Origin: Crossaster papposus
Lineage: Eukaryota > Echinodermata > Asteroidea > Velatida > Solasteridae
NCBI GenBank assembly: GCA_037893245.1
Contig: JBAIAA010000701.1
Span: 310,001 to 374,000, forward strand
DNA length: 64,000 bases
Direction of reading: 5' to 3'
Under the pieces are notes generated by a model that had not been told where the DNA came from, did no database searches, and saw only the letters and a program-made list of their open reading frames with translations. The position numbers and the translations under genes are program-made. Shown here one piece after another: positions 48,840 to 62,295 of this stretch (the first letter of the stretch is position 1; every line of letters starts with the position of its first letter).

Positions 48840-51800
48840 CTTGCAGTTAAACCCTTTAGATGGAATAAAATTAAGGACTATTAAAATAACACCAGTGTAA
48901 GGACACCTCAAGAAGTTTTATGTTTACATGATCAAATTTGGTTGCCATCACAGGGTTCCAGACTTGTAATCGAGTCATTCACATGCCACTTCACAAGTCA
49001 GTTCGGAAGTATAAAGAGGAACAATAACAAAGGCATGATTTTGTCAAAGTTCATTTCAATAGCTTGTGAGTTGACCAGAGACTAAATAACTTGTGATTGA
49101 CTTGAGTGACCTGTGGTGACTTGTGACTGCCTCAATTACAACTGTGCAGGGTTTCCACTGAAATCTGAAAATCAAATCCCATGACTTTTCCAGAATTACA
49201 ATATGACAATTTCCATGGCATTTATTGTAATTTTGCAGAGAAATGTTGTTTGAAAATGATACTGATGAAAAGCTGATGTTGGGCTAATCATTTGTTCGCT
49301 TTTGAAAATGAGTTTTAATGAATAATGGCCTCCTCCTCCCCTTACAGCCATCCAATCCACCCACTTTAATATATATCAACTATACCATCAGCAAAGAAAA
49401 GACTGTCCCAAAACAGAAGAACCCCCTTCAGAATGTCAAAGTAATTCATTTGATATAAAGGGGTCACTATGCGGTCATAGCTAGCTCTGGAGGCAAGGGG
49501 CGCCAACCCTTTCAGTGTTCCAGCTCTAGTAAACCTAAAGCCAAAGATAGGTCTGCGAGTACAGTATAGAAAAATTGATGTATGTATTGGAAACTGGAAG
49601 ACTGCCATAGCCACTACTAATACTATAGACTGGCAAGGATAATGGCCTATAAATTGATCATTATTCCGATATCCCATCAAAAACGGCCCATCCAAAATAA
49701 CCCTTTCGCAATCTTGATTTCCATGGTTTTTCCAAGACTTAACCAAAAATTCCCAATTTGTCATAGCTTGTCCATGACAACTTTTCTTTCCACTACTTTT
49801 CATGACCCATGGAAACCCTACATCAGACACTTCAAGTCTAAAATATGTCCAACGGCATATATGTGCAGGTCCAATTGGACCCTCTATTCTAAAGTAAACG
49901 GTAGAAAAAATGGGCCTATAATTTTAATTACATGGGAAAACAAAATTATCCATTGGAACTTAAAGGGGTCGCAACGAGAAAGGATTTATTCCCTGCCCCT
50001 TCTCTCTCTCTCTAACAAAACAATTGTGTTAGGCCCGATAGCATAGTACTATAAAAGCAGTACGCCTACCTTTGTAATTTGTTCTGGGTTTGTTTATTAA
50101 CTGTTGAAGACCTCAATTACAGTATTTCTTAAATCTGGCTACAAATCCCAAATGGCCTTGAATATAATGTCTTTCTTACTGAGCCAAACTAGTCCCACCA
50201 AGGCCCAAGTGAAATGTTATAAAGTCCGACATTTTCCTGTTTATAGGCCTACTTAGGCTAAGCCTAAAGTTCTATACATTGAGTTTACCTACCCATTAAA
50301 CAACAAATAACAAATTTGCTGGTAAATTTCTTTAGTTTTGGCATGATTTTTCGATTTTAGTGAAGTTGATGGGTAGGCCCTACCTAGCATCATAAGCATG
50401 AGTGGGGAAAATAAATGGTTTTGGTCTATCACTGTCAAAATTTGTCAACTTAATTATGCCTGCCCTTGGGTGGTTATACACTCAATCAGTCAGCCGATTA
50501 GTGTCCCAAATTTCCGGACCCCAGCTTTTTTTTTTATTATTTCGGCCTGACTAGGCTAGGCCTACCCTAGCGTTAAACTTTGTTAACGTTAAATTTCACG
50601 GCGATGAAATTGTTAAGAATGAACCAGCATGCAGCAAGCACACGACAGATAACGTTTGTCAACAGGGGGCCCAATTTGGCAACACATTCGCGACATGATA
50701 ATTATTGCACGACATGCATGAGGCCAGGAAAGTCGTGCGCCACGTTTAGTGTTTACAGGCGAGACCCAAAACCCAGCACGCACGTAAAATTAACAACACG
50801 TTACGTTACATCAAAAAGTTAATCGACATGACCTTTACTAGCTTTGTAGAAAAATCTGGAAACTAAACTCACCGGAATGAAGAGCGATTTCGATCAACTG
50901 CCAATGAAAATCCAAAACTCAGAACAATCTGTAGCGCTATAAACGCGAAATATCGGTCTGGCTAAGTCAAGATCACACACACCGAATAAATTAATTATGC
51001 ACAGAACTGTCAGAAGAAATGTAAACAGTTGCCTTGGTTGTTTGTTGACGAATAGAACATGGCGGATAAATACGTCATTCGAGTGACGCAACTAGTGTAT
51101 ACCATTTTTGTGTAGGGCTGTATGAACATATCCGACAAGGAAAGGAAAAATTGAAAACGAAATGCAATTCGTAAATAAACATAATAAAATAGAAGAACCA
51201 AAGCCAATTGTTTTAATTAATATCAAGGACAAAAAGTTGCAGAATTATTCTACCTACCGAGTGTAAAAATAGGAGTGTAGTAAAATTTTCAACGTACCTG
51301 CCCTCCTTCCTACTACAATGGTACGGCCAACATCTACCGTACCGCCGGCCGGCGCGGGTTGCACACTCGATCGTTCGATCGATCGAACGCGCTATACTAT
51401 GTAAAACAAAAAGACAAGGAAATGACGCGCCCACTAGCGCCCTCTAGAAACGCGTCGCGTTCTACTCGTACAGCGCGAGTGTTTACCCACCCACATCCGT
51501 GCATGTTTGTAAACATCGCTCGCTTTCGGCTATTTTTAAGCTGCACTGCGATTACTTTCCAAGCAAAATGGCATAACAAGCTGCCTCAATTTTTATGAAA
51601 TTCAAACATTTCCGTTGGAATTTAACAAAAATTGGTCCCCACAATTTAGATTCAGACTTGTGACAAATTAAAAAATCGTACGATTCATGGCACGTGTGAG
51701 AGAACATCGGATTAATAATAACGCGTGTGTGGGGAGTACATTGGAGCTATTCGTTAAAATGTAAACAAATCTGAACGGAGCATTAAGAAACTCACACAAT

Positions 51801-52919
51801 TATTTAAAAAATGGCAAGATTTACAATGATGGCAAAATGGACCAAACGACCTGGGGTGAGAGAAAATGTTAGAAGACGGAACACTGAAATCAATAAAACA
51901 ATCTCTGAACAGAGCATTAAGAAGACCACACATTCAACAAATAAATAACAAATGGACCAATAAAACGACCTGGGGAGAAAGAAAAGGGAAAAAGACGAGA
52001 CACTGAAATTAATATTAACTGACATCCCTATTTGAACAGAGCATTAAAGAATTAGACCACACATTCAACAAATAAATAACAAATGGCACGATTGACAATA
52101 ATGGCAAAAAGGACCAATAAAACGACCTGGGAAGTGGATACAAAATTAAAAAAGACAGAACACTGAAATCAATTTAGAATTAGGCTATTTTTACAGAACA
52201 TTAAAGAAGACCACACATTCAATAAATAAATAAATGGCAGGATTGACTTTGGCAAAAAAAAGACACACATTTACCCTGGTGACCTCCTCCTATCCCTTGC
52301 AATAATGAAGTGTATTTCACTGCTAATATTAATAGGAAAACCGATTATTCATACAGAAACGCAACACTGGTAAAATAAAACACGGAATGAACATGCGAGT
52401 ACTTTTTATTTTACTGTATTTTATTTCAAACCCAGTTGTGACTTATTAAAAGGGAAATGCACTTGGTACATTTGCAAAAGGGCTAGAGAAAAAATGGTTT
52501 CCAATGTTATAGACCAGTCACATATCCACTATATAAGCCAACAAATTGTTTCCCACTATGAAAAGCAAATGCAGATTTTGTTTGGACTTTTCTTCCGCAA
52601 AACTGCTCAGGATTAATATGTTTTAATACATCATTTATTTATTGCAATTACCAACGTGAGTTGTGTAAACTCTAGTGACAATGTAAAGTGACGAGAGGTA
52701 ACTGAAAGGAAATGAATGGCATAACAAGTAACGACCGTTTTGATTTGAAAGGAATTTTGCTTCTCATCGTTCTTATACTTTCCTATATTAAAAAATCACC
52801 AATTCGATTGCTTTTATAATCAATTTCCAATCTGATTTACTATTTCAAGCACAGGATTTTCGGGATTTTTCTATTTGTCAGGATTAAGTATTACATGTAC
52901 ACAGAATAAAGATGGTTTT

Positions 52920-53201
52920 GTTTCATGGTGGGAGGGGTTGTTTCATGTTGGGGGGGGGGGGGGGGGTTCATATTGGGGGAGGGGGGGAGGGGTTGTTTCA
53001 TGGTGGGGGTTGTTGTTTCATGGTGGGGGGGGGGTTGTTTCATGGTGGGAGGGGGGTTGTTTCATGGTGGGGGTTATGGGGGGGGGGGGGTTATGGTAGG
53101 GGGTGGGGGGGGATTTCATGTTGGGGGGCGGTTCATATTGGGGGAGGGGGGGAGGGGTTGTTTCATGGTGGGGGGGGGGGGGGGGTGTTTCATGGTGGGG
53201 G
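52920..53201 (+). repeat. G-rich VNTR, unit 6
   Basis: The third repeat has TTGTTGTTTCATGG in place of the usual G run, so its internal pattern differs as well as its G-run lengths. Confidence 0.93.
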
Positions 53202-53640
53202 AGATTTTTGTTCTTCATACCGGTAAATGCATCAGACAAGAAGACACCGCTAACTGCTGGAGGAGACCTGCTGCTGAAAAGGCAAGGAAAAGGTCTTGGA
53301 GCAACGGACTGGGCCTGCATGATGTTTTTATTTGGACTGATAAATGTAATTGCGCTTGCTGATAATCAGTTTGGTGAAATTGAGATGTGGTCATTTAGCA
53401 ACAGAAACTGATACAAATTGAACCATGTCGAGTAGTGTAACCACATTTGGAGCATTAAATCTGCTTATTTTGTTCACCAAACTCGCAAGCTGCATGAGCA
53501 CAAACACTGGAAAAGGGAAGGTAAAAGATACTCTTGAGGTGCAGAGGCTGCTGGGATTTGTTTCTACAGTACTGCTCTAAAAAGGTAGTTCTAACTTCCA
53601 GTATCTTGTCTCTTACCTCACCCTGCATTCAAATTATATC

Positions 53641-55545
53641 CTACTTCCAGTGTTTGGACATCTTCTTACAAATATCCGCCATTGTTGGACGCCTTCTAAA
53701 ATCAACATTCTGGCATTTTTTTCCAACTTGCCGCAATCGTCGAATTCCTGCTGCCTTTCCGATGTTGATTAGCAGGTCTCCCAATGCATAAATTTCAGCA
53801 GGCTTGTTGAAGGGCGAGTCCCCCTCCATAACCTCTGGAGCCATCTGGGGACACTCCAGGTACATCTGGTTGATGAGATGCTCTGGAATACGGAGCCAGG
53901 GACCAGCCACCTCAAGACATGCATTGCCAAGATCAATAATCTTGGCAAGCCATCTTGTCTTCTTGCCCTCATTTGCTTTATACACAAGTATGTTGTCTGG
54001 TTTAATGTCACAGTGCACATATTCGTTGTTGTGCATGTGCAGCAAGCCCTCGCACACACGCCGTACAACACGCAGCCAGTTCTTGCGGGAGAGTGCTCCC
54101 GGGGTGCCACTCCAGTCCAGAGCATCCTGTAGAGTTGTTACCGACAGGGTGTTCTTATCGCCCACAAACTCATACAGCATCGTCCGGAGGGGCCGCTGTT
54201 CCAACACACCGTACAGCTTGGGGAACGAGGGGTGCTCTCCAATGGCTGCCACAGCTATAATCTCCTGCCAAAGTGGTCCCTCCGAATCCTGTGCCTGCAG
54301 AACCTTGGCTGCAGCTACAGTGTCATCAGGCAAACGGACTGCAGTCACCTGAGCAAACGCCCCCTCTCCCACCATTCCACGGCACTGTCCATAGCGGTCG
54401 ACCACAGCAGGCTTGATATGTCTGCAACTATACATCCTGCACCCAAGATGAGGATGGTAGACAATCTCCACAGTGGCGGGTTTAGGAACAGCTCCTGGTG
54501 AGAGAGGCACTACTGGTGAGAAAGGTGCTTCCTGTGATGGAGCGCCCGGAGCTGACGGAGGGGCAACCTGTGACAGAGGGGCTACCTGTGACGGCGAGAC
54601 GACCTGTGACGGCGGGGCTGCGTGTGACGGCGGGGCTGCCTGTGACGGCGGGGCTGCCTGTGAGGGCGGGACTACCTGTGACGGCGGGACTACCTGTGAC
54701 GGCGGGACTACCTGTGACGTCGGGACTACCTGTGACGGCGGGACTACCTGTGACGGCGGGGCGGCCTGTGACGGCGAGGCTGCCTGTGACGGCGAGGCTG
54801 CCTGTGACGGCGGGACTACCTGTGAGGGCGGGACTGCCTGTGAGGGCGGGGCGGCCTGTGACGGCGAGGCTGCCTGTGACGGCGGGACTGCATGTGAGGG
54901 CGGGACTACCTGTGAGGGCGGGACTACCTGTGACGGAGAGACTGCCTGTGACAGCGGGGGTTGCAGTGGAGTAGGGGCGTCCGGTGATGGAGGGGCTGGT
55001 GGTGAGGGAGTTGCTAATGGCGACCCAGGGGCTGCTGTAAATGGAGGGGATGCTGGCGACCCAGGGGCTGCTGATGACCCAGGGGCTGCTGATGACCCAG
55101 GAGCTGCTGATGACCCATGGGCTGCTGATGACCCAGCGGCTGCCGATGAACTAGGGACTGCTGCCGATGGTGACCCGGTGGATTTTGCCGACACAGGGGC
55201 TGCACCTCTTTTCTTTCTATGAATGACATATTCCAGAATGAAATGTTAAATAGTTTCAACTGTCAAATATTTTAGATTGATTCAGAATCAAGATATTTTG
55301 TCTTAATATTTTAAGTGTCCACTGCCTTTTGTTCTATAGAGGAAACTGTTGACTAACTTGTCAAACATACTTTGTGTCTTGCGGTACGTCTTACATTTTT
55401 TGTCAGGTTAAAGATTTTCTTTTCAAAATGAAGGGTTTTGAACCAATACATTCACAAATAAACAAGTAATTTATGTCAAAGGCATGCCCACTTACTTTTT
55501 ATGGTAGAATATCGCACGTAGGGTTCTCCTCAGTCTTCCAGGCAT
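53641..55545 (-). CDS. PSQ-repeat protein kinase, copy 6 (one repeat shorter)
   Basis: Exons 55545-55496 and 55216-53641, giving 541 residues. One six-residue repeat (AAPPSQ) is missing near the start of the PSQ tract. The frame and the whole kinase domain are unchanged. The loss is typical of slippage or unequal exchange in an 18-bp minisatellite. Confidence 0.9.
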
Positions 55546-58500
55546 CTTGCAGTTAAACCCTTTAGATGGAATAAAATTAAGGACTATTAAAATAACACCA
55601 GTGTAAGGACACCTCAAGAAGTTTTATGTTTACATGATCAAATTTGGTTGCCATCACAGGGTTCCAGACTTGTAATCGAGTCATTCACATGCCACTTCAC
55701 AAGTCAGTGCGGAAGTATAAAGAGGAACAATAACAAAGGCATGATTTTGTCAAAGTTCATTTCAATAGCTTGTGAGTTGACCAGAGACTAAATAACTTGT
55801 GATTGACTTGAGTGACCTGTGGTGACTTGTGACTGCCTCAATTACAACTGTGCAGGGTTTCCACTGAAATCTGAAAATCAAATCCCATGACTTTTCCAGA
55901 ATTACAATATGACAATTTCCATGGCATTTATTGTAATTTTGCAGAGAAATGTTGTTTGAAAATGATACTGATGAAAAGCTGATGTTGGGCTAATCATTTG
56001 TTCGCTTTTGAAAATGAGTTTTAATGAATAATGGCCTCCTCCTCCCCTTACAGCCATCCAATCCACCCACTTTAATATATATCAACTATACCATCAGCAA
56101 AGAAAAGACTGTCCCAAAACAGAAGAACCCCCTTCAGAATGTCAAAGTAATTCATTTGATATAAAGGGGTCACTATGCGGTCATAGCTAGCTCTGGAGGC
56201 AAGGGGCGCCAAACCCTTTCAGTGTTCCAGCTCTAGTAAACCTAAAGCCAAAGATAGGTCTGCGAGTACAGTATAGACAAATTGATGTATGTATTGGAAA
56301 CTGGAAGACTGCCATAGCCACTACTAATACTATAGACTGGCAAGGATAATGGCCTATAAATTGATCATTATTCCGATATCCCATCAAAAACGGCCCATCC
56401 AAAATAACCCTTTCGCAATCTTGATTTCCATGGTTTTTCCAAGACTTAACCAAAAATTCCCAATTTGTCATAGCTTGTCCATGACAACTTTTCTTTCCAC
56501 TACTTTTCATGACCCATGGAAACCCTACATCAGACACTTCAAGTCTAAAATATGTCCAACGGCATATATGTGCAGGTCCAATTGGACCCTCTATTCTAAA
56601 GTAAACGGTAGAAAAAATGGGCCTATAATTTTAATTACATGGGAAAACAAAATTATCCATTGGAACTTAAAGGGGTCGCAACGAGAAAGGATTTATTCCC
56701 TGCCCCTTCTCTCTCTCTCTAACAAAACAATTGTGTTAGGCCCGATAGCATAGTACTATAAAAGCAGTACGCCTACCTTTGTAATTTGTTCTGGGTTTGT
56801 TTATTAACTGTTGAAGACCTCAATTACAGTATTTCTTAAATCTGGCTACAAATCCCAAATGGCCTTGAATATAATGTCTTTCTTACTGAGCCAAACTAGT
56901 CCCACCAAGGCCCAAGTGAAATGTTATAAAGTCCGACATTTTCCTGTTTATAGGCCTACTTAGGCTAAGCCTAAAGTTCTATACATTGAGTTTACCTACC
57001 CATTAAACAACAAATAACAAATTTGCTGGTAAATTTCTTTAGTTTTGGCATGATTTTTCGATTTTAGTGAAGTTGATGGGTAGGCCCTACCTAGCATCAT
57101 AAGCATGAGTGGGGAAAATAAATGGTTTTGGTCTATCACTGTCAAAATTTGTCAACTTAATTATGCCTGCCCTTGGGTGGTTATACACTCAATCAGTCAG
57201 CCGATTAGTGTCCCAAATTTCCGGACCCCAGCTTTTTTTATTATTATTTCGGCCTGACTAGGCTAGGCCTACCCTAGCGTTAAACTTTGTTAACGTTAAA
57301 TTTCACGGCGATGAAATTGTTAAGAATGAACCAGCATGCAGCAAGCACACGACAGATAACGTTTGTCAACAGGGGGCCCAATTTGGCAACACATTCGCGA
57401 CATGATAATTATTGCACGACATGCATGAGGCCAGGAAAGTCGTGCGCCACGTTTAGTGTTTACAGGCGAGACCCAAAACCCAGCACGCACGTAAAATTAA
57501 CAACACGTTACGTTACATCAAAAAGTTAATCGACATGACCTTTACTAGCTTTGTAGAAAAATCTGGAAACTAAACTCACCGGAATGAAGAGCGATTTCGA
57601 TCAACTGCCAATGAAAATCCAAAACTCAGAACAATCTGTAGCGCTATAAACGCGAAATATCGGTCTGGCTAAGTCAAGATCACACACACCGAATAAATTA
57701 ATTATGCACAGAACTGTCAGAAGAAATGTAAACAGTTGCCTTGGTTGTTTGTTGACGAATAGAACATGGCGGATAAATACGTCATTCGAGTGACGCAACT
57801 AGTGTATACCATTTTTGTGTAGGGCTGTATGAACATATCCGACAAGGAAAGGAAAAATTGAAAACGAAATGCAATTCGTAAATAAACATAATAAAATAGA
57901 AGAACCAAAGCCAATTGTTTTAATTAATATCAAGGACAAAAAGTTGCAGAATTATTCTACCTACCGAGTGTAAAAATAGGAGTGTAGTAAAATTTTCAAC
58001 GTACCTGCCCTCCTTCCTACTACAATGGTACGGCCAACATCTACCGTACCGCGCGCCGGCCGGCGCGGGTTGCACACTCGATCGTTCGATCGATCGAACG
58101 CGCTATACTATGTAAAACAAAAAGACAAGGAAAGGACGCGCCCACTAGCGCCCTCTAGAAACGCGTCGCGTTCTACTCGTACAGCGCGAGTGTTTACCCA
58201 CCCACATCCGTGCATGTTTGTAAACATCGCTCGCTTTCGGCTATTTTTAAGCTGCACTGCGATTACTTTCCAAGCAAAATGGCATAACAAGCTGCCTCAA
58301 TTTTTATGAAATTCAAACATTTCCGTTGGAATTTAACAAAAATTGGTCCCCACAATTTAGATTCAGACTTGTGACAAATTAAAAAATCGTACGATTCATG
58401 GCACGTGTGAGAGAACATCGGATTAATAATAACGCGTGTGTGGGGAGTACATTGGAGCTATTCGTTAAAATGTAAACAAATCTGAACGGAGCATTAAGAA

Positions 58501-59629
58501 ACTCACACAATTATTTAAAAAATGGCAAGATTTACAATGATGGCAAAATGGACCAAACGACCTGGGGTGAGAGAAAATGTTAGAAGACGGAACACTGAAA
58601 TCAATAAAACAATCTCTGAACAGAGCATTAAGAAGACCACACATTCAACAAATAAATAACAAATGGACCAATAAAACGACCTGGGGAGAAAGAAAAGGGA
58701 AAAAGACGAGACACTGAAATTAATATTAACTGACATCCCTATTTGAACAGAGCATTAAAGAATTAGACCACACATTCAACAAATAAATAACAAATGGCAC
58801 GATTGACAATAATGGCAAAAAGGACCAATAAAACGACCTGGGAAGTGGATACAAAATTAAAAAAGACAGAACACTGAAATCAATTTAGAATTAGGCTATT
58901 TTTACAGAACATTAAAGAAGACCACACATTCAATAAATAAATAAATGGCAGGATTGACTTTGGCAAAAAAAAGACACACATTTACCCTGGTGACCTCCTC
59001 CTATCCCTTGCAATAATGAAGTGTATTTCACTGCTAATATTAATAGGAAAACCGATTATTCATACAGAAACGCAACACTGGTAAAATAAAACACGGAATG
59101 AACATGCGAGTACTTTTTATTTTACTGTATTTTATTTCAAACCCAGTTGTGACTTATTAAAAGGGAAATGCACTTGGTACATTTGCAAAAGGGCTAGAGA
59201 AAAAATGGTTTCCAATGTTATAGACCAGTCACATATCCACTATATAAGCCAACAAATTGTTTCCCACTATGAAAAGCAAATGCAGATTTTGTTTGGACTT
59301 TTCTTCCGCAAAACTGCTCAGGATTAATATGTTTTAATACATCATTTATTTATTGCAATTACCAACGTGAGTTGTGTAAACTCTAGTGACAATGTAAAGT
59401 GACGAGAGGTAACTGAAAGGAAATGAATGGCATAACAAGTAACGACCGTTTTGATTTGAAAGGAATTTTGCTTCTCATCGTTCTTATACTTTCCTATATT
59501 AAAAATCACCAATTCGATTGCTTTTATAATCAATTTCCAATCTGATTTACTATTTCAAGCACAGGATTTTCGGGATTTTTCTATTTGTCAGGATTAAGTA
59601 TTACATGTACACAGAATAAAGATGGTTTT

Positions 59630-59933
59630 GTTTCATGGTGGGAGGGGTTGTTTCATGTTGGGGGGGGGGGGGGTTCATATTGGGGGAGGGGGGGAGGGGT
59701 TGTTTCATGGTGGGGGGGGGGTTGTTTCATGGTGGGGGGGGGGGGTTTCATGGTGGGGGGGGGGGGGTTTCATGGTGGGAGGGGGGGGGTTTCATGGTGG
59801 GGGTTATGGGGGGGGGGGGTTATGGTAGGGGGTGGGGGGGGATTTCATGTTGGGGGGCGGTTCATATTGGGGGAGGGGGGGAGGGGTTGTTTCATGGTGG
59901 GGGGGGGGGGGGGGGGGTGTTTCATGGTGGGGG
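59630..59933 (+). repeat. G-rich VNTR, unit 7
   Basis: The longest version: one extra GTTTCATGGTGGGGG repeat and the longest late G run, before TGTTTCATGG. Confidence 0.93.
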
Positions 59934-60372
59934 AGATTTTTGTTCTTCATACCGGTAAATGCATCAGACAAGAAGACACCGCTAACTGCTGGAGGAGACC
60001 TGCTGCTGAAAAGGCAAGGAAAAGGTCTTGGAGCGACGGACTGGGCCTGCATGATGTTTTTATTTGGACTGATAAATGTAATTGCGCTTGCTGATAATCA
60101 GTTTGGTGAAATTGAGATGTGGTCATTTAGCAACAGAAACTGATACAAATTGAACCATGTCGAGTAGTGTAACCACATTTGGAGCATTAAATCTGCTTAT
60201 TTTGTTCACCAAACTCGCAAGCTGCACGAGCACAAACACTGGAAAAGGGAAGGTAAAAGATACTCTTGAGGTGCAGAGGCTGCTGGGATTTGTTTCTACA
60301 GTACTGCTCTAAAAAGGTAGTTCTAACTTCCAGTATCTTGTCTCTTACCTCACCCTGCATTCAAATTATATC

Positions 60373-62295
60373 CTACTTCCAGTGTTTGGACATCTTCTTA
60401 CAAATATCCGCCATTGTTGGACGCCTTCTAAAATCAACATTCTGGCATTTTTTTCCAACTTGCCGCAATCGTCGAATTCCTGCTGCCTTTCCGATGTTGA
60501 TTAGCAGGTCTCCCAATGCATAAATTTCAGCAGGCTTGTTGAAGGGCGAGTCCCCCTCCATAACCTCTGGAGCCATCTGGGGACACTCCAGGTACATCTG
60601 GTTGATGAGATGCTCTGGAATACGGAGCCAGGGACCAGCCACCTCAAGACATGCATTGCCAAGATCAATAATCTTGGCAAGCCATCTTGTCTTCTTGCCC
60701 TCATTTGCTTTATACACAAGTATGTTGTCTGGTTTAATGTCACAGTGCACATATTCGTTGTTGTGCATGTGCAGCAAGCCCTCGCACACACGCCGTACAA
60801 CACGCAGCCAGTTCTTGCGGGAGAGTGCTCCCGGGGTGCCACTCCAGTCCAGAGCATCCTGTAGAGTTGTTACCGACAGGGTGTTCTTATCGCCCACAAA
60901 CTCATACAGCATCGTCCGGAGGGGCCGCTGTTCCAACACACCGTACAGCTTGGGGAACGAGGGGTGCTCTCCAATGGCTGCCACAGCTATAATCTCCTGC
61001 CAAAGTGGTCCCTCCGAATCCTGTGCCTGCAGAACCTTGGCTGCAGCTACAGTGTCATCAGGCAAACGGACTGCAGTCACCTGAGCAAACGCCCCCTCTC
61101 CCACCATTCCACGGCACTGTCCATAGCGGTCGACCACAGCAGGCTTGATATGTCTGCAACTATACATCCTGCACCCAAGATGAGGATGGTAGACAATCTC
61201 CACAGTGGCGGGTTTAGGAACAGCTCCTGGTGAGAGAGGCACTACTGGTGAGAAAGGTGCTTCCTGTGATGGAGCGCCCGGAGCTGACGGAGGGGCAACC
61301 TGTGACAGAGGGGCTACCTGTGACGGCGAGACGACCTGTGACGGCGGGGCTGCGTGTGACGGCGGGGCTGCCTGTGACGGCGGGGCTGCCTGTGAGGGCG
61401 GGACTACCTGTGACGGCGGGACTACCTGTGACGGCGGGACTACCTGTGACGTCGGGACTACCTGTGACGGCGGGACTACCTGTGACGGCGGGGCGGCCTG
61501 TGACGGCGAGGCTGCCTGTGACGGCGAGGCTGCCTGTGACGGCGGGACTACCTGTGAGGGCGGGACTGCCTGTGAGGGCGGGGCGGCCTGTGACGGCGAG
61601 GCTGCCTGTGACGGCGGGACTGCATGTGAGGGCGGGACTACCTGTGAGGGCGGGACTACCTGTGACGGAGAGACTGCCTGTGACGGCGGAGCTGCCTGTG
61701 ACAGCGGGGGTTGCAGTGGAGTAGGGGCGTCCGGTGATGGAGGGGCTGGTGGTGAGGGAGTTGCTAATGGCGACCCAGGGGCTGCTGTAAATGGAGGGGA
61801 TGCTGGCGACCCAGGGGCTGCTGATGACCCAGGGGCTGCTGATGACCCAGGAGCTGCTGATGACCCATGGGCTGCTGATGACCCAGCGGCTGCCGATGAA
61901 CTAGGGACTGCTGCCGATGGTGACCCGGTGGATTTTGCCGACACAGGGGCTGCACCTCTTTTCTTTCTATGAATGACATATTCCAGAATGAAATGTTAAA
62001 TAGTTTCAACTGTCAAATATTTTAGATTGATTCAGAATCAAGATATTTTGTCTTAATATTTTAAGTGTCCACTGCCTTTTGTTCTATAGAGGAAACTGTT
62101 GACTAACTTGTCAAACATACTTTGTGTCTTGCGGTACGTCTTACATTTTTTGTCAGGTTAAAGATTTTCTTTTCAAAATGAAGGGTTTTGAACCAATACA
62201 TTCACAAATAAACAAGTAATTTATGTCAAAGGCATGCCCACTTACTTTTTATGGTAGAATATCGCACGTAGGGTTCTCCTCAGTCTTCCAGGCAT
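60373..62295 (-). CDS. PSQ-repeat protein kinase, copy 7
   Basis: Exons 62295-62246 and 61966-60373. Protein identical to copy 1. Its presumed promoter lies beyond the window. Confidence 0.9.

Larger units (their letters stand above)
45708..52422. repeat. Kinase array unit 5
   Basis: 6715 bp. It carries a 2-bp GC insertion near 52361 that is shared with unit 6. It keeps the longer T run near 50525, unlike units 4, 6 and 7. Confidence 0.95.
52423..59133. repeat. Kinase array unit 6
   Basis: 6711 bp and the most distinct unit. It has an extra A near 52795, an 18-bp loss in the kinase minisatellite, G near 55709 and C near 56277 (both shared with unit 7), an extra A near 56213, GCGC near 58053, G near 58134 and the GC insertion near 59071. 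Confidence 0.95.
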